A stretch of 55,500 nt of DNA from Pseudomonadota bacterium (GCA_027624035.1 JAQBUI010000023.1:1-55500), one strand, 5' to 3'; counted from the first letter of the stretch, positions 9,091 to 17,549 are shown. Made by a program: numbers and translations. The notes: generated from the letters alone by a model not told the origin.

Positions 9091-9891
9091 ATGAAAATTA
9101 CTCGCATATCGCCGGCCATGGGAGCCGAGGTGGTTGGTCTCGACGCTGCATCGTCGAACCAGGACCAGGTTGAGGACCTGCGTGGTCACCTGCATCAACA
9201 TCACGTACTCGTGATCCGGGATCAGGACCTGCCCCATGGCGCCATGCAGGCGTTCGCGACAAAGTGGGGGGAACTGCTGACCCATCCCAGCGGCATGCAT
9301 CCGGAGTTCGTACATGAACAGACTCTGGCCGGAAAGGGTGCCCGGGGCAGAGGGTTCAGCGCCTGGCACTCCGACATGTCGTGGCACCCGACACCGCCCG
9401 CCATCACGCTATTACATGCCAGGGAGATTCCATCTTTCGGCGGTGATACCGGATTCGCTGACCAGAAGCTGGCCCTGGAATCGCTGGACCGCGCCCGGGC
9501 GGATAGACGTCGCCAATTCAGGAAAGGGCTGCCGGGCATTGAGGATCTCATGTCATTGAAGGCAAATCATACCGGTAAAGGATTTGGGCCCGAGGTGCCG
9601 GATTCCGTGCACCCCGTCGTCCGGACCCATGATGAGACCGGGGATCTGACCTTATACGTCAACCCGGAGTTCACCACACACCTGGTGGACCTGCCGGAGG
9701 AGGAGAGTCGCCGCCTGCTCTGGCCGCTCTGGATGCATCAGACCTGTATGGAGTTCATGTACCGGCATGCCTGGCGGCCCGGCGATATTGTGATCTGGGA
9801 CAACCGGTACGTTCTGCACACCGCGATCCTCGACTACGAGGAACCACGCTACATGATCAGGTGCACGGTAAAGGGTCCCGAACCCCGATAG
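9091..9891 (+). CDS. TauD/TfdA family Fe(II)/2-oxoglutarate dioxygenase
   Basis: 266 residues with a strong AGGAGGAGGG ribosome-binding site just before the ATG. The iron-binding facial triad is visible as AWHSDMSW (H93, D95) and RYVLHTAI (H243). The 2-oxoglutarate-binding arginine is in YMIRCT (R257). The N-terminus ISPAMGAEVVGLD and the VHPVVRTHDETG block are typical of TauD/TfdA enzymes, which hydroxylate sulfonates, phenoxy acids, carnitine precursors and similar small acids. The substrate is unknown. A PhyH-type dioxygenase follows on the same strand 114 bp downstream, so the two may share a pathway. Confidence 0.9.
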   Translation: MKITRISPAMGAEVVGLDAASSNQDQVEDLRGHLHQHHVLVIRDQDLPHGAMQAFATKWGELLTHPSGMHPEFVHEQTLAGKGARGRGFSAWHSDMSWHPTPPAITLLHAREIPSFGGDTGFADQKLALESLDRARADRRRQFRKGLPGIEDLMSLKANHTGKGFGPEVPDSVHPVVRTHDETGDLTLYVNPEFTTHLVDLPEEESRRLLWPLWMHQTCMEFMYRHAWRPGDIVIWDNRYVLHTAILDYEEPRYMIRCTVKGPEPR

Positions 9892-10005
9892 GGCGCGATC
9901 CAGCCTTGTGCGACAGAGGCAGATTTTTCGTATGCTTGACGAACTGACCGATGTGCAGACCCCTGAAACCGGGGGGGCGACGAGGTCGCCGAAGGAGAAC
10001 GTACC

Positions 10006-11097
10006 ATGACAGCCAATGAACCACCTATCCCATGGGATGAGTACTATCAGAACGGACGCGGCAAGGCGCAAGCCCTGGGGAACCGAGGTCCGCTGCGTTT
10101 TGACGACAACGGCCGGCTCACCGAGGACATCCTTGGCGCATACCACCTGCATGGTTTCTACGTGTTTACTGGTGTGATGTCGGCAGAGGAATCCAGAGAA
10201 CTTATTCAGGACCTGGAGGCGGTGATCGACAACGCGCCGGTTGCCCGGGACAACCCGGTGGACAGTCACGGTCGTCCCTCGACGTGGGCCGAGTACTATT
10301 CACTGTCGGATTCACAGTCGGATGACGAGCGTGCGGCGGTTTCCCTGGTGTCCCATCCGCTGATAATGAGCGACGCCGCCCTGCGTGCTTATGCTCATCC
10401 CGACCTCCTGAAAATTGCGGCGAGCATCAATGGGCAGGATTTCATCCCCTTTACCGAGGCAATCCAATACAAAGCGGCCCATAGCGGCTTCACCCGTTGG
10501 CACCAGGACGGGCGCACCCACTGGACCGCGGAAGGTGACGCGTTGGAGCAGTCGGACGGCAGCGGCAAAACCCACGGCTTCAACCTGTCCATTGCCTGTA
10601 GCCAGTGCACGCCCGTGAATTGCCTGTGGGTGGTTCCGGGCAGTCATCGCCAGTGGCGACTGGCGGGCGGCGGCAAGTTTCCGCCAATATCGGAGCAGAT
10701 TCCTGATGCCGTGCCTGCACTGATGGAGCCGGGCGACTGCGTTATCGTCAATCGCAGTTCGTTACACGGTTCCTATCCCAACAAGACATCCAGGTCGCGC
10801 ATGACGCTGCTTCTTGGATACCACCGGCGTGACTCAGCCATCGGCACCTCGACCACCAATGTTCATGCTTTCATTCGGCCGGAAAAGTCGAAACCGGTCA
10901 CGTACTCGGAGGAATATATCCTGCGCCGGGCGCGGATGATTCCTCTTGCCATCGATGCCCGCCGCCAACGGTATCCCGATGAAGCACCGTATGAGTACAG
11001 CGGAACGTATATTGGCGATGGTCAGTGGAATGAGCAGGCAAGGGCCGAGATCAGCAGGGAGGGTGATGAGTATTGGCAGCGAGACATCACGCTCTGA
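10006..11097 (+). CDS. Phytanoyl-CoA dioxygenase (PhyH) family protein
   Basis: 363 residues, ATG preceded by AAGGAG. The metal ligands are in TRWHQDGRTHW (H166, D168) and SSLHGSYPN (H254), followed by an arginine-rich RSRMTLLLGYHRR stretch that would hold 2-oxoglutarate. The N-terminal GFYVFTGVMSAEESRELIQDLE is the usual PhyH helix. PhyH enzymes are non-haem iron hydroxylases of lipids and secondary metabolites. Together with the neighbouring TauD protein and the acyl-CoA dehydrogenase further on, it suggests oxidation of a fatty or branched acid; the substrate is not shown. Confidence 0.88.
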   Translation: MTANEPPIPWDEYYQNGRGKAQALGNRGPLRFDDNGRLTEDILGAYHLHGFYVFTGVMSAEESRELIQDLEAVIDNAPVARDNPVDSHGRPSTWAEYYSLSDSQSDDERAAVSLVSHPLIMSDAALRAYAHPDLLKIAASINGQDFIPFTEAIQYKAAHSGFTRWHQDGRTHWTAEGDALEQSDGSGKTHGFNLSIACSQCTPVNCLWVVPGSHRQWRLAGGGKFPPISEQIPDAVPALMEPGDCVIVNRSSLHGSYPNKTSRSRMTLLLGYHRRDSAIGTSTTNVHAFIRPEKSKPVTYSEEYILRRARMIPLAIDARRQRYPDEAPYEYSGTYIGDGQWNEQARAEISREGDEYWQRDITL

Positions 11098-11098
11098 C

Positions 11099-11135
11099 GA
11101 TTGCATTGACACCATCAGATGATATCATTGCAATC
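11099..11135. promoter_or_regulatory. Promoter and inverted-repeat operator of the FitAB-like module
   Basis: GATTGCATTGA (11099-11109) and TCATTGCAATC (11125-11135) are inverted arms with one mismatch. Inside lies the perfect palindrome TGATATCA (11120-11127). A candidate promoter overlaps: TTGACA at 11106, 17 bp, TGCAAT at 11129. FitAB of Neisseria is known to repress itself through inverted repeats; the same role here is inference. Confidence 0.55.
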
Positions 11136-11162
11136 ATTTTCCGTGATCGAGTGGAGGTGATT

Positions 11163-11399
11163 GTGGCCAATCTTGTGGTCAGGAATCTAGACCAGCATAT
11201 TGTTGATGCGCTTAAAAAACGTGCGGCAAAACATGGGCGAAGTATGGAAGCTGAACATCGTGTCTTGCTTGAAGAGGCGTTGTTTGCGCCCAAAGGAAAG
11301 AGCTTTTCTGAAGTCCTTGCCACCATGCCCAATGTGGGCCAGGACAAGGATTTCGAACGGGTAGAAGATGCCGAAAGTCGCGATCATGTATTTGATTGA
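11163..11399 (+). CDS. FitA-like ribbon-helix-helix antitoxin
   Basis: 78 residues from GTG 11163, which follows GGAGG with a normal gap. The N-terminus ANLVVRNLDQHIVDALKKRA is the short beta strand and first helix of a FitA/Arc-type DNA-binding domain, followed by GRSMEAEHRVLLEEAL. The C-terminal tail after residue 45 would wrap the toxin. It overlaps the PIN toxin gene by 14 bp, as usual for such pairs. It should bind the palindromic site just upstream and repress the operon. Confidence 0.85.
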   Translation: MANLVVRNLDQHIVDALKKRAAKHGRSMEAEHRVLLEEALFAPKGKSFSEVLATMPNVGQDKDFERVEDAESRDHVFD

Positions 11400-11808
11400 T
11401 ACCAACATTATAAGTGAGGCGCGCAAAAGGTCCAGGGCAGACAGAGGTGTAAGAAGTTTCTTCAGTAGGGTGAACAGGGAGCAGGCCAGTGTCTATATAT
11501 CTGTCGTGACCCTGGGTGAATTGCGCAGGGGAGTAGAATTAATCAGACATCGTGGTGATGCTCGGCAATCCACTCAGTTGGAAAAATGGCTTAATGAACT
11601 GATCGTCGAGTATCAGGACCATGTTCTGGATATCAACCGGGATATCGCACAACTCTGGGGTCGATTGCGGGTCCCAAACCATGAAAACGCGTTGGACAAA
11701 CAGATTGCCGCAACTGCACTTGTCTATGATTTGACGGTGGTCACCAGAAATCATAAGGATTTTCTAAGAACTGGCGTTCGTTTGCTGAATCCATTTTTTG
11801 GCGCCTGA
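11386..11808 (+). CDS. FitB/VapC-like PIN-domain toxin
   Basis: 140 residues. MYLIDTNIISEARK carries the first PIN aspartate (D5), SVVTLGELRRGVEL the conserved glutamate, and NALDKQIAATALVYDLTVVTRN the remaining acidic residues. PIN toxins are Mg-dependent ribonucleases that cut tRNA or rRNA and are held inactive by the antitoxin. The internal ATG 11386 is chosen over 11368 because it puts the first strand at the N-terminus as in FitB. All catalytic positions look intact. Confidence 0.88.
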   Translation: MYLIDTNIISEARKRSRADRGVRSFFSRVNREQASVYISVVTLGELRRGVELIRHRGDARQSTQLEKWLNELIVEYQDHVLDINRDIAQLWGRLRVPNHENALDKQIAATALVYDLTVVTRNHKDFLRTGVRLLNPFFGA

Positions 11809-11886
11809 CCGGATTCCTTCACGGGCGGTTGTCGCACCAGCGGTCTATTGCAGGACAGTATTCTCTGGCCCGGGGGTTGGATCGCG

Positions 11887-11967
11887 TGGTTGGCCCCGGC
11901 ACCGGCATGCTAAGGTTAGGCGATACGACAGAATCAGAACGGGTGTCGCGAGGAGTCAATGTCAATC
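11887..11967. repeat. Diverged intergenic repeat, copy B
   Basis: About 80 bp matching 8931-9007. It ends in the ribosome-binding site and first codons of the next gene (GTCAATC against TTCAATC in copy A). Both copies precede an oxidative-metabolism gene on the plus strand. Confidence 0.6.
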
Positions 11968-12291
11968 AGAATGGCCAAACCATGGCAAGCCCTGAACCCT
12001 GATGAGATCAGTCGTCTCGGTGGACAGATGGGCGTCTATCAGCTTGGGGATGAGGCTGGCAATGTTCTGTATATTGGTGTTGCCGGGGGCCGGAGCCTGT
12101 TCGGTCTGCGAGGGGAAATAGACGCCCACCGTCAGATGGAAAACGTGGCACAGTTCCGGGTCGAGATCACCTCGGCCTATCGCACCCGTCAGCTTGAGCT
12201 CCTGATGATACATCAGGCTGATTACGGTACGTTGCCGGTGGGTAACGACGGTCCAGAGGGCGACCGTCTGGGTAGATTGTCACCGGCCTGA
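11959..12291 (+). CDS. Small GIY-YIG-like protein of unknown function
   Basis: 110 residues. MGVYQLGDEAGNVLYIGVAG resembles the first two strands of the GIY-YIG nuclease fold (GVY ... YIG), followed by a helix with an arginine (FGLRGEIDAH). The YRTRQLELLMIHQADYGTLP segment could hold the later helix. The distal glutamate and asparagine of active GIY-YIG nucleases are not obvious, so catalysis is doubtful. The stop lies 12 bp before the acyl-CoA dehydrogenase start, which implies one transcript. ATG 11959 (close AGGAG) or ATG 11971 are both possible starts. I know no function for this protein. Confidence 0.65.
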   Translation: MSIRMAKPWQALNPDEISRLGGQMGVYQLGDEAGNVLYIGVAGGRSLFGLRGEIDAHRQMENVAQFRVEITSAYRTRQLELLMIHQADYGTLPVGNDGPEGDRLGRLSPA

Positions 12292-12303
12292 GAGGAGGTT
12301 CGC

Positions 12304-13470
12304 TTGGATTTTCAGCTATCCCAGGAACAGGAGATGATTGTCTCCATGGTCCGCCGCTTTGTGGTCGAGGAAATCATTCCTCTGGAAATGAACCTGGACC
12401 CGGATGCCGATCAGCTGCTGCCACCCGACCGCGACCGGCTCATCGGCAAGGTCAAGGAAATGGGACTCTACGGGCTGGATATTCCCCCGGAATTCGGTGG
12501 CCCGGAGCTGGACATGGTGACCCGGACGCTGATCGCAATCGAGATGTCCCAGCACCGTGCCGGACTCTACGCGCCCTGCTACGGCGTTTTTGGTGGTGCT
12601 GGCCTCGCCCAGTTGTTCGAGGCGAACGAGGATCAAAAGGAACGCTATCTGTTTCCTTCCCTGCGGGGTGAGAAGCGCGGTTTTTTTGGGCTGACAGAAC
12701 CATCGGGCGGCAGTGATCCGGCCAGGGCGATCCAGACAAAGGCCGTGCGGGACGGTGATGACTGGGTCATCAATGGCTCGAAGATCTTCATTTCGGGCGC
12801 GGACCGAGCGGATTTCGGGCTGGTATTTGCCCGCACCTCAGAGGACAAGGGCAGGGTTGGTGTCACCTGTTTTATTGTGGATACGGACACGCCGGGGTTC
12901 CATGTGCGCCGCATCGTGCACACCCTGCGGTCTGCTCACTATGCCACTGAGCTGCAGTTCGAGGATATGCGTGTGCCGGATGCCAACATCCTGGGTGACC
13001 TGAACAAGGGCTTTGCCATTGCCAATGACCGCCTCAGTCGCCAGCGTATTCCCTATTCCGCGGGATGCCTCGGGGTTGCGATCAAAGCCCACGAGATGGC
13101 CGTTGAGTACTCGAAGATTCGCGAGACATTTGGCGCTCCCTTGTCATCCCGGCAGGCGATACAGTGGATGCTGGTGGACAATGAAATTGACATCAAACAA
13201 GCCCGGTTTGTCACCCTGGAGGCAGCTGATCTTGCCGGACGGGGTGAGCCCTTTCGCAAGGAGGCCGCCATGGCCAAACTGGTTTCGACCGAGGCCGCCA
13301 GCCGGGTGGTGGACCGCAGCATGCAGATCCATGGCGGCTACGGCGTCACCAAGGACTTTCCGTTCGAACGCTGGTATCGAGAGATGCGGATTCGCCGGGT
13401 AGGTGAGGGGCCCAATGAGGTCCAGCGGCACATTATTGCAAGGGATATTCTGGGCGCAGGTTTGCGATAG
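12304..13470 (+). CDS. Acyl-CoA dehydrogenase
   Basis: 388 residues from a TTG start with AGGAGG just upstream. It contains the N-terminal helical domain, the flavin-contacting GFFGLTEPSGGSDPA and DWVINGSKIFISGA strands, and the C-terminal QIHGGYGVTKDFPFERWYREMRI helix. In RRVGEGPNEVQRHII the glutamate is at the position of the catalytic base. These enzymes use FAD to form the alpha-beta double bond of acyl-CoA thioesters and pass electrons to ETF. The chain-length preference cannot be read. It is coupled to the small GIY-YIG-like gene upstream and lies 1 bp before the phosphoesterase gene. Confidence 0.95.
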   Translation: MDFQLSQEQEMIVSMVRRFVVEEIIPLEMNLDPDADQLLPPDRDRLIGKVKEMGLYGLDIPPEFGGPELDMVTRTLIAIEMSQHRAGLYAPCYGVFGGAGLAQLFEANEDQKERYLFPSLRGEKRGFFGLTEPSGGSDPARAIQTKAVRDGDDWVINGSKIFISGADRADFGLVFARTSEDKGRVGVTCFIVDTDTPGFHVRRIVHTLRSAHYATELQFEDMRVPDANILGDLNKGFAIANDRLSRQRIPYSAGCLGVAIKAHEMAVEYSKIRETFGAPLSSRQAIQWMLVDNEIDIKQARFVTLEAADLAGRGEPFRKEAAMAKLVSTEAASRVVDRSMQIHGGYGVTKDFPFERWYREMRIRRVGEGPNEVQRHIIARDILGAGLR

Positions 13471-13471
13471 C

Positions 13472-14608
13472 ATGAGTGACTCGGGCAGTGTTCGACAGCG
13501 GCCGGGGTTCAGGTGGGCCGGCATCAGCCGCTTTGTGGCGGTCGCGCTGGCGCTGCATATTCCGCTTTTTATCTATCCTGTCGCTCGTGTCTGTGGCTGG
13601 CTGGACCTGTCCTGGTGGTTGACCTGTCTGCTGGTCATTCCGGTTGCGTCCAGCCAGATCGTTAGCAGGGTCTACTTGCGGCGCCATCAGGGCCCCGGAG
13701 CGGGCGTCGTTCGCCTGATCGCCAATCTGCTGCTGGGCGCGAGCCCGCTGATGCTGTTCTCCGTGCTGCTGATGGAGATTCCGGTCTGGACGGGCCTCGT
13801 TACTGCCAGCGGCGGAGCCATGACCGCCATTGGCATTGCCGGTGCCGGTACGGCGGTCGGCGTTGCCACTGCGATGTTTCCTGTTGTCAGGCGAGTGCAG
13901 CTGAAGTCCTCAAAGCTCACGTCACCCATTCGGTTCGTACAGCTAACAGATGTACACATCGGGTCGAGAAGGCGGGGCTTCCTGGAACGCGTCATCGACC
14001 AGGTGAATCGGCTCGAGCCCGATTTTCTCTGCATCACAGGTGATTTCATTGATGAAAGCGGGATTCCTGCCACCGAACTGCGCAGCCTCAAGAGTGTAGT
14101 CGGGCCTATCTACTTCAGCATCGGGAATCACGAGAAGTACGAGGATCTGGCAGACATAGAAGCCCGTCTGACGAGCCTCGGGGTCAATGTGCTGCGTGCG
14201 AGATCCATGAATCACGCGGAGCAGGTGCAGGTGATCGGTATCGATGACATGGATGACGCCGGACAGGTAGGGCGCTGCCTCGCCGGTCTGGAAGTGATGC
14301 GGGACCGGTTTGTGGTGCTGTTGTACCACCGTCCAAGGGGGCTCGTGGCGGCGGCCGAGGCGGGAGTGGACCTGATGCTGAGCGGCCATACCCACAATGG
14401 TCAGATCGTACCGTTCAATCTGATCGTCCGTCGGGTCTTCGATATGACCAGAGGACTGTATCGGGAGGGCGGATGCCATCTGTATGTATCCGAGGGTACC
14501 GGTACCTGGGGCCCGACCATGCGCCTTGGTACGAGGGCAGAGATCACGCTGTTTGAAGTCCTGCCGGAGTCCGGGCAGGTGGTCCGGATCAGTCAGACCG
14601 GGGTTTGA
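13472..14608 (+). CDS. Membrane-anchored metallophosphoesterase (YkuE-like)
   Basis: 378 residues from ATG 13472. Three or four hydrophobic segments lie in the first 140 residues (VALALHIPLFIY, WLTCLLVIPVASS, LLGASPLMLFSVLL). A calcineurin-type catalytic domain follows: QLTDVHIGS, ITGDFIDE, SIGNHEKYED, LYHRPRG and SGHTHNGQI, which supply the two-metal ligands. Such proteins hydrolyse phosphomonoesters or nucleotide-lipids at the outer face of the inner membrane. Its 3' end overlaps the convergent GST gene by 20 bp. Confidence 0.88.
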   Translation: MSDSGSVRQRPGFRWAGISRFVAVALALHIPLFIYPVARVCGWLDLSWWLTCLLVIPVASSQIVSRVYLRRHQGPGAGVVRLIANLLLGASPLMLFSVLLMEIPVWTGLVTASGGAMTAIGIAGAGTAVGVATAMFPVVRRVQLKSSKLTSPIRFVQLTDVHIGSRRRGFLERVIDQVNRLEPDFLCITGDFIDESGIPATELRSLKSVVGPIYFSIGNHEKYEDLADIEARLTSLGVNVLRARSMNHAEQVQVIGIDDMDDAGQVGRCLAGLEVMRDRFVVLLYHRPRGLVAAAEAGVDLMLSGHTHNGQIVPFNLIVRRVFDMTRGLYREGGCHLYVSEGTGTWGPTMRLGTRAEITLFEVLPESGQVVRISQTGV

Positions 14609-15209
14609 TCAGGGCATCATCGAGGGCGGTCGCTCTGGCATAGGCTGGCCGGTCTGACACCCTGGCAAAGTAATCGACGAATGCGGTCCGGCGAGGCAGA
14701 AACCCGAACTGCATGCCCCAGCCGACCTGGGAGCCAACGTAGACATCGGCCGCCGTGAACGAATCACCGGCGATGTAGGCTTGCGTCGAGGCAGCCTTCT
14801 CCAGCACGTCGACCATCTGGTGGTAAGTCCCGTAGCCCGCGCTCCGGCTCTGCTCTTCCGAGGTTTCGATGCCAAAATTGTGCAGGGTGCCTGCCTGCTC
14901 CACCGGTCCTGCGGCAAAGAACAGCCAGCGATAGTAGGCCCCCCGGTGGGACATCGGCGGAGCCAGATTCGCGTCGGCAAACGCGTCGGCGAGGTAGGCG
15001 CAAATGGCGGCACATTCGGTGACAACCTGCTGGCCATGAACGATTGTCGGCACCTTGCCCATCGGATTGATGGCCAGATATTCGGGTGCTTTCATGGTGG
15101 TAGCGTATTCAAGCACGCTGGTCTCGTAGGGGACGCCGATTTCTTCGAGCATCCAGCGGACGATTCGACCCCTGGACTGGGGGTTCGTATAGAAGATCAG
15201 GTCAGTCAT
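14589..15209 (-). CDS. Glutathione S-transferase family protein
   Basis: 206 residues. The N-terminal thioredoxin-like half has FYTNPQSRGRIVRWMLEE, where the serine after the first strand may be the catalytic residue. NPMGKVPTIVHG supplies the conserved cis-proline, and VVTECAAICAYLAD is the glutathione gamma-Glu contact region. An all-helical C-terminal half follows (FTAADVYVGSQVGW). The role could be conjugation, peroxide reduction or dehalogenation. It lies downstream of the PilZ gene on the same strand with a 9-bp gap, and converges on the phosphoesterase gene. Confidence 0.9.
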   Translation of the reverse strand: MTDLIFYTNPQSRGRIVRWMLEEIGVPYETSVLEYATTMKAPEYLAINPMGKVPTIVHGQQVVTECAAICAYLADAFADANLAPPMSHRGAYYRWLFFAAGPVEQAGTLHNFGIETSEEQSRSAGYGTYHQMVDVLEKAASTQAYIAGDSFTAADVYVGSQVGWGMQFGFLPRRTAFVDYFARVSDRPAYARATALDDALIKPRSD

Positions 15210-15218
15210 AGTGCACTC

Positions 15219-15590
15219 CTATTCATGATCAGAATCAAGACGGGCTGCGACAAAGTCTTTCCAGCGCTGAATGTCCGTATCATCAGACTCAAACAGCAAG
15301 AAGCCCAGCCGATAGCCGTCGGTTTCCGGGTCGGGCCGGCACCATTTCAGTTCCGCGACCAGAAAGATCGGATCGGTCCTGCGCAAATCGATGCACAGTC
15401 GAAGGATGGAGCCGGGCTCGATCTCATCGTCGACCACCACCTGCAGACCATTGGCAGACAAATCCAGTGAATTGCACATGACGATAGTGCCCGGAGAGGT
15501 CGACGCGGATGCAATGGTTTCAATGAAGATGGTCTCCTCGAGATCGAGTCGAGTCTCTAGCCGGTTTTCATGCCCCTGTGAGGTCGTCAT
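15219..15590 (-). CDS. PilZ domain protein
   Basis: 123 residues. After a short polar start come CNSLDLSANGLQVVVDDE and the closing GYRLGFLLFE strand, a PilZ beta-barrel. The usual RxxxR plus D/NxSxxG cyclic-di-GMP signature is partly present: DLSANG fits the second half, and the N-terminal ENRLETRLDLEE contributes arginines. It therefore may bind c-di-GMP. The gene start overlaps the end of the DUF1631 gene by 23 bp, so the two proteins are made together. Confidence 0.82.
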   Translation of the reverse strand: MTTSQGHENRLETRLDLEETIFIETIASASTSPGTIVMCNSLDLSANGLQVVVDDEIEPGSILRLCIDLRRTDPIFLVAELKWCRPDPETDGYRLGFLLFESDDTDIQRWKDFVAARLDSDHE

Positions 15591-17406
15591 AGCTCTTGTT
15601 CCTGTCTGATCGCAGTTTGGTGACTACCTGCGCCAGCGTGTCTTCAAATTCCACGCCTGCTTCCTGGATTTCTGCTAATCCAGCCACCAGTAGCTGTACC
15701 AGTTGATCGTTGGTGTAGTCGCCGACCTTCATGCCGGACTGGTTAACAAAGATCATCTTGTCTGCAGCCGCCAGCTTGACGGCAAGCTTGCAGTCATCGA
15801 GTACGCCGTCGGCGCGTGGCAGCCGGAGCCTCGCCCCGACATGGAGCCCATGAACCGCATCGGTCATTTCCCGTACCCGTTCGGCGTTCTCTGCCTTCTC
15901 GGCCTGCTCCCGGGCGTGTGCCATTCGAGCCTCTTGTTCTGCCTTGAGGCGCGCCTTCTCGGCCTGCTCTTTCTCCTGGGCCAGGGTTTTTGCCTCGTCG
16001 ATTGCCTGCTGGTCGGCGGCTTCCTGGGCCGCCGCCTCGCGTTTCGCTGCCTGTTCCGCGGCCGCGACGCGCTGCTGTTTTTCGTGATAGGAGGCCACGA
16101 TGCCGTTGTAGTAGTTGGCGTACGTGGTGGAGAAGACGTCCTGGTGATTGATCGGCCGGATTACACTGGAGGACAGGTAGTACGCGATCTCATCGAAGCT
16201 CTTCTGCAGTGCTTTCATCCCGTTTCGATTGGTATACACCAGTTGTTTGATGTCACTTAGCATGAGAGCGAGCTTGATGCGCACTTCACGGCCGCCTTCT
16301 TCGAAGATGAACCACTGGCCCGGTTCAAGGCGGGTGACCTTGCGCAGCAGAATCCGGCTCACAGTGGTGGCGTGATTGAACGCTTCCTCATTGATGGCAA
16401 TCGGCGGGGGCTGCTCCGTTTCCAGTTCGAAGCCGGACATGATCTGGACGTGTTCATTCTCAATGACTCCCAGTGCCTCGTCCACCGCATCGGCCTCCAG
16501 CGCGAGCAGCAGATCCCGAATCTCACCTGGGAGGTTCTCGATGATCCGGTACAGGCGCTGCTGATCCCGTTTGCGCACCTCCTCATCCTCGTTGTCAATG
16601 GGCTGGTAGGTCCAGATCAGGGTTTCCGTCAGCTTGCCCGCTCGGAACCATTCAGGACTGTCGAGCCCAAAGCGCAGCAGCAGGATCTGCAGTGAGTCAT
16701 ACCATGGCCCATGCAGAAACGAGATGATCGCTGGCGTCAGTGACTTTCCCCTGGCCTGTTCGTTGATCAGCCGGGCTGCCTCAATCTTGCTTCGCTGAGA
16801 GCGCAGGCGTCCTGTCTCGGAGGCGATCAGTCGTTGCTCCAGTTTATTGACCCGGTTCTGATCCCTGGCCATGAGCTCTGCAAGGTCCGACTGAAGCGCC
16901 TGATAGTCGTCATTGCCAGTGCGGATTGAGGTCACGATCTGTTCAATCATCGAGAGCAACTGCTGGCCCGCACGCCCAAGATCATCCGTCCAGCCGACAC
17001 TGGCGTCGACCAGCAGATCAAGCAGGCCCAGCAGGCCTGATGGGTCAGATTCAGTGGCAATGGTCGGGTTTTCGAGCAGCCGGCAGGCGAGTTCGGGGAT
17101 GACGCGTTGCAGTTGTCCGCGTATCTCTGGCGCGAATTCGGTCAGACGAAAGATCATCCTGGTGCAATCATCGATCGAGATCAGAATTGCCCTGTCGTCG
17201 TCTGTCAGGCGCCAGTCCGGGTGTCCCTGGACGATCAGATCCGCCAGTGACAGCCCGTCTGTCAGCTGCTCTTCCGGAATCGATCGCAGGTATTGCGTCA
17301 ACTCGTCCTGGCTGGTGTTGTCGCCCTGGCCGGGTTGGCGGATGTAATGACCTCGAAGCGCGTCCCTGACCGTCTGAGGTGTAGCGGACATTCGTTTTTG
17401 ATCCAC
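15568..17406 (-). CDS. DUF1631 family protein
   Basis: 612 residues, somewhat shorter than many DUF1631 proteins. The helical N-terminus includes SFLHGPWYDSLQILLLRFG and the EWFRAGKLTETLIWTYQP segment that marks the family. A charged coiled coil of alanine/glutamate/lysine runs from about residue 440 to 520. The end (VGARLRLPRADG, KMIFVNQSGMKVG) looks like a degenerate PilZ barrel. The function is unknown; overlap with a PilZ gene points to c-di-GMP-related signalling. Start GTG 17406 or ATG 17391. Confidence 0.8.
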   Translation of the reverse strand: MDQKRMSATPQTVRDALRGHYIRQPGQGDNTSQDELTQYLRSIPEEQLTDGLSLADLIVQGHPDWRLTDDDRAILISIDDCTRMIFRLTEFAPEIRGQLQRVIPELACRLLENPTIATESDPSGLLGLLDLLVDASVGWTDDLGRAGQQLLSMIEQIVTSIRTGNDDYQALQSDLAELMARDQNRVNKLEQRLIASETGRLRSQRSKIEAARLINEQARGKSLTPAIISFLHGPWYDSLQILLLRFGLDSPEWFRAGKLTETLIWTYQPIDNEDEEVRKRDQQRLYRIIENLPGEIRDLLLALEADAVDEALGVIENEHVQIMSGFELETEQPPPIAINEEAFNHATTVSRILLRKVTRLEPGQWFIFEEGGREVRIKLALMLSDIKQLVYTNRNGMKALQKSFDEIAYYLSSSVIRPINHQDVFSTTYANYYNGIVASYHEKQQRVAAAEQAAKREAAAQEAADQQAIDEAKTLAQEKEQAEKARLKAEQEARMAHAREQAEKAENAERVREMTDAVHGLHVGARLRLPRADGVLDDCKLAVKLAAADKMIFVNQSGMKVGDYTNDQLVQLLVAGLAEIQEAGVEFEDTLAQVVTKLRSDRNKSYDDLTGA

Positions 17407-17425
17407 AACTCTGTTAGAGGATATT

Positions 17426-17462
17426 AACAGCCCTGAGCGTGCCCGTGCCAGGCACTCCGCAG
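17426..17462. repeat. 37-bp intergenic repeat, copy 1
   Basis: Runs from AACAGCCC to CCGCAG and differs at one base from 17513-17549, 87 bp away start to start. It contains the small palindrome GTGCCAGGCAC. A diverged third copy is at 32592. Confidence 0.75.
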
Positions 17463-17512
17463 TCGTACCCGAAAGTGTTCACTGTGGCACGTCGTAAGAG
17501 TGAACTTTTATG

Positions 17513-17549
17513 AACAGCCCTGAGCGTGCCCGTGCCAGGCACGCCGCAG
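17513..17549. repeat. 37-bp intergenic repeat, copy 2
   Basis: 36 of 37 bases match copy 1, and similarity continues weakly into a GAAAGT motif on the right. The 87-bp repeat pair fills the gap between the divergent DUF1631 and hydrolase genes. It does not look coding. Confidence 0.75.

Noticed and set aside
17426..17549. CRISPR-like pair of repeats
   Set aside because: Only two units, one mismatch, a 50-bp spacer and a dispersed third copy; no cas genes.
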